Assembly (NCBI GenBank): GCA_019247395.1
Contig: JAFAOZ010000270.1
Coordinates: 1-6,101 of the forward strand
Direction of reading: 5' to 3'
DNA length: 6,101 nt
Origin: Vulcanimicrobiota bacterium
GTDB lineage: Bacteria; Vulcanimicrobiota; Vulcanimicrobiia; Vulcanimicrobiales; Vulcanimicrobiaceae
A program made the position numbers and the translations under genes. Positions 5,310-6,101 of the stretch are shown in pieces. The first letter of the stretch is position 1; each line of letters starts with the position of its first letter. The notes under the pieces were generated by a model. That model had not been told where the DNA came from. It was given only the letters and a program-made list of their open reading frames with translations, and made no database searches.

Positions 5310-6101
5310 CGACGGGCTGGGCTAATCCGGTGATCGTCTTGAGTGCCGTGCCGCCGGCGGGATACTTCCAAAACATGACATTGGGGCTGCTGCCGATGTT
5401 CGGGCCGATGATGTTCTTGCCGTAGAGCCAGAATTGAATGATGTCGGAGGAGCCGGCGAGCGTCGTCGTTCCGACGGCTTTCGCGGTGCTGCCGCTGACG
5501 TCGACTTGGTAGATCGTCGAGCCGTGATAGCCGGCGCCTTGATCCTCGACCGCAACGTGCGTGCCGTCCCATTGCACGCCGCCGGGTACCTCTATGTACT
5601 GATCGAGCGACAGGTCCACGAACGAATGACTACCAGCAGGAATTTCGGCGAACTTAAAGCGCCCGTGGAAGTCGCCGCCGACGATATAAAGATTGCCCTT
5701 ATCGTCGTACGCGCAGTCGTAATACAGAAAGATATTTTGATCGGTGTAGAGTTTCGGCGAGCCTTTTGCGTGCTTGTAAATGGCAATGTTCCCCGGGTTG
5801 CTGGAGTAAATAGGACCGATGTTCGCGACGGCGAGGTTGCCGGTCGCCGGATCCACCGAGCAGCCTGTTGGCCCATAGTACGGATCCTTCAATGTCGCAA
5901 TAGGCTGACTGCCACCGTGATCGAATTCGGAGATCTGTTCTTTGCTCGTGATGAAAACGTGGCCCCGCTGATCGACGCAGCCGCTGTGAACTGCGTAGAA
6001 TCCGGAGAGCGTTCCCTTGAGCTTCCCTTGCGGGTACGAATAGACGCTCACGCTCTCGCTTCCGAGATCGGAAACATAAAGCAGGGCGCTCTTCTTGGCG
6101 T
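5287..6101 (-). CDS. YVTN/NHL-like beta-propeller protein, 5' end outside window (partial)
   Basis: The open frame reaches the right edge. It gives about 270 residues to the TAG at 5287-5289, starting AKKSALLYVSDLGSES. The GTG at 6051 falls inside the repeat that begins LLYVSD, so the real start, and probably a signal peptide, lie beyond 6101. Successive repeats combine a short strand set with recurring motifs: SVYSYPQGKLKGTL, GCVDQRGHVFIT, PTGCSVDPATGNLAV, NIAIYKHAKG, DCAYDDKGNLYIVGG, GGVQWDGTHVAV and VMFWKYPAGG. This indicates a beta-propeller like YncE/NHL/SMP-30-type proteins. Such proteins are usually exported and act in binding or scaffolding; no catalytic residues can be assigned. Paralogues of this style are, to my knowledge, numerous in Eremiobacterota-like genomes. 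It converges with the small ORF, overlapping it by 14 bp. Confidence 0.85.
   Translation of the reverse strand, partial: AKKSALLYVSDLGSESVSVYSYPQGKLKGTLSGFYAVHSGCVDQRGHVFITSKEQISEFDHGGSQPIATLKDPYYGPTGCSVDPATGNLAVANIGPIYSSNPGNIAIYKHAKGSPKLYTDQNIFLYYDCAYDDKGNLYIVGGDFHGRFKFAEIPAGSHSFVDLSLDQYIEVPGGVQWDGTHVAVEDQGAGYHGSTIYQVDVSGSTAKAVGTTTLAGSSDIIQFWLYGKNIIGPNIGSSPNVMFWKYPAGGTALKTITGLAQPVGATVSPP

Noticed and set aside
1..6101. CRISPR array, mobile element, toxin-antitoxin or defence island
   Set aside because: No regularly spaced repeats, transposase or integrase motifs, terminal inverted repeats or known defence domains were seen; the small acidic ORF lacks a toxin neighbour.

Overview
The window is a compact, GC-rich stretch of bacterial chromosome. 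It holds six well-supported protein genes, one probable small gene and the last codons of another gene. I see no tRNA, rRNA, CRISPR array, insertion sequence or phage gene. The exported beta-propeller protein at the right edge (LLYVSD, YSYPQGKLKG and PTGCSVDPATGNLAV motifs) is of a type I associate with Candidatus Eremiobacterota (WPS-2) and related soil lineages. The other genes are of kinds common in soil Actinobacteria, Proteobacteria and Chloroflexi-like bacteria. The taxonomic guess is inference only; an uncultivated soil bacterium is the safest reading.

Layout from left to right. Positions 1-35 are the end of an upstream gene. It overlaps by ATGA a 98-residue MoaD/ThiS-type ubiquitin-fold protein ending in Gly-Gly (32-328, +). 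Tail to tail with it, sharing a single CTAG for both stop codons, is a Tat-exported lipoprotein of the DUF1259 (LppY/LpqO) family (325-1338, -). A 141-bp divergent intergenic region separates this from a secreted S9-family serine peptidase with an intact Ser-Asp-His triad (1480-3462, +). After 40 bp come three tightly overlapping genes: a 2-oxoglutarate/Fe(II) oxygenase of the PF09859 type (3503-4174), an NAD(P)-binding epimerase/dehydratase-like SDR protein (4171-5184) and a 39-codon, very acidic small ORF with an excellent ribosome binding site (5181-5300). Facing them is the 3' part of a YVTN/NHL-like beta-propeller gene (5287-6101, -), whose start lies outside the window.

Three of the products (DUF1259 lipoprotein, S9 peptidase, and probably the propeller protein) appear to be exported or surface proteins. 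The oxygenase, SDR protein and small ORF look like one translationally coupled cytoplasmic unit, possibly transcribed with the peptidase. No shared pathway can be demonstrated. The most unusual parts are the small acidic ORF, and the perfect 9-bp inverted repeat (5284-5309) that sits over the stop codons of both convergent genes. A marked excess of CGATCG, with five GCGATCGC octamers, is also worth a look. I do not see a clear new defence or mobile system here.
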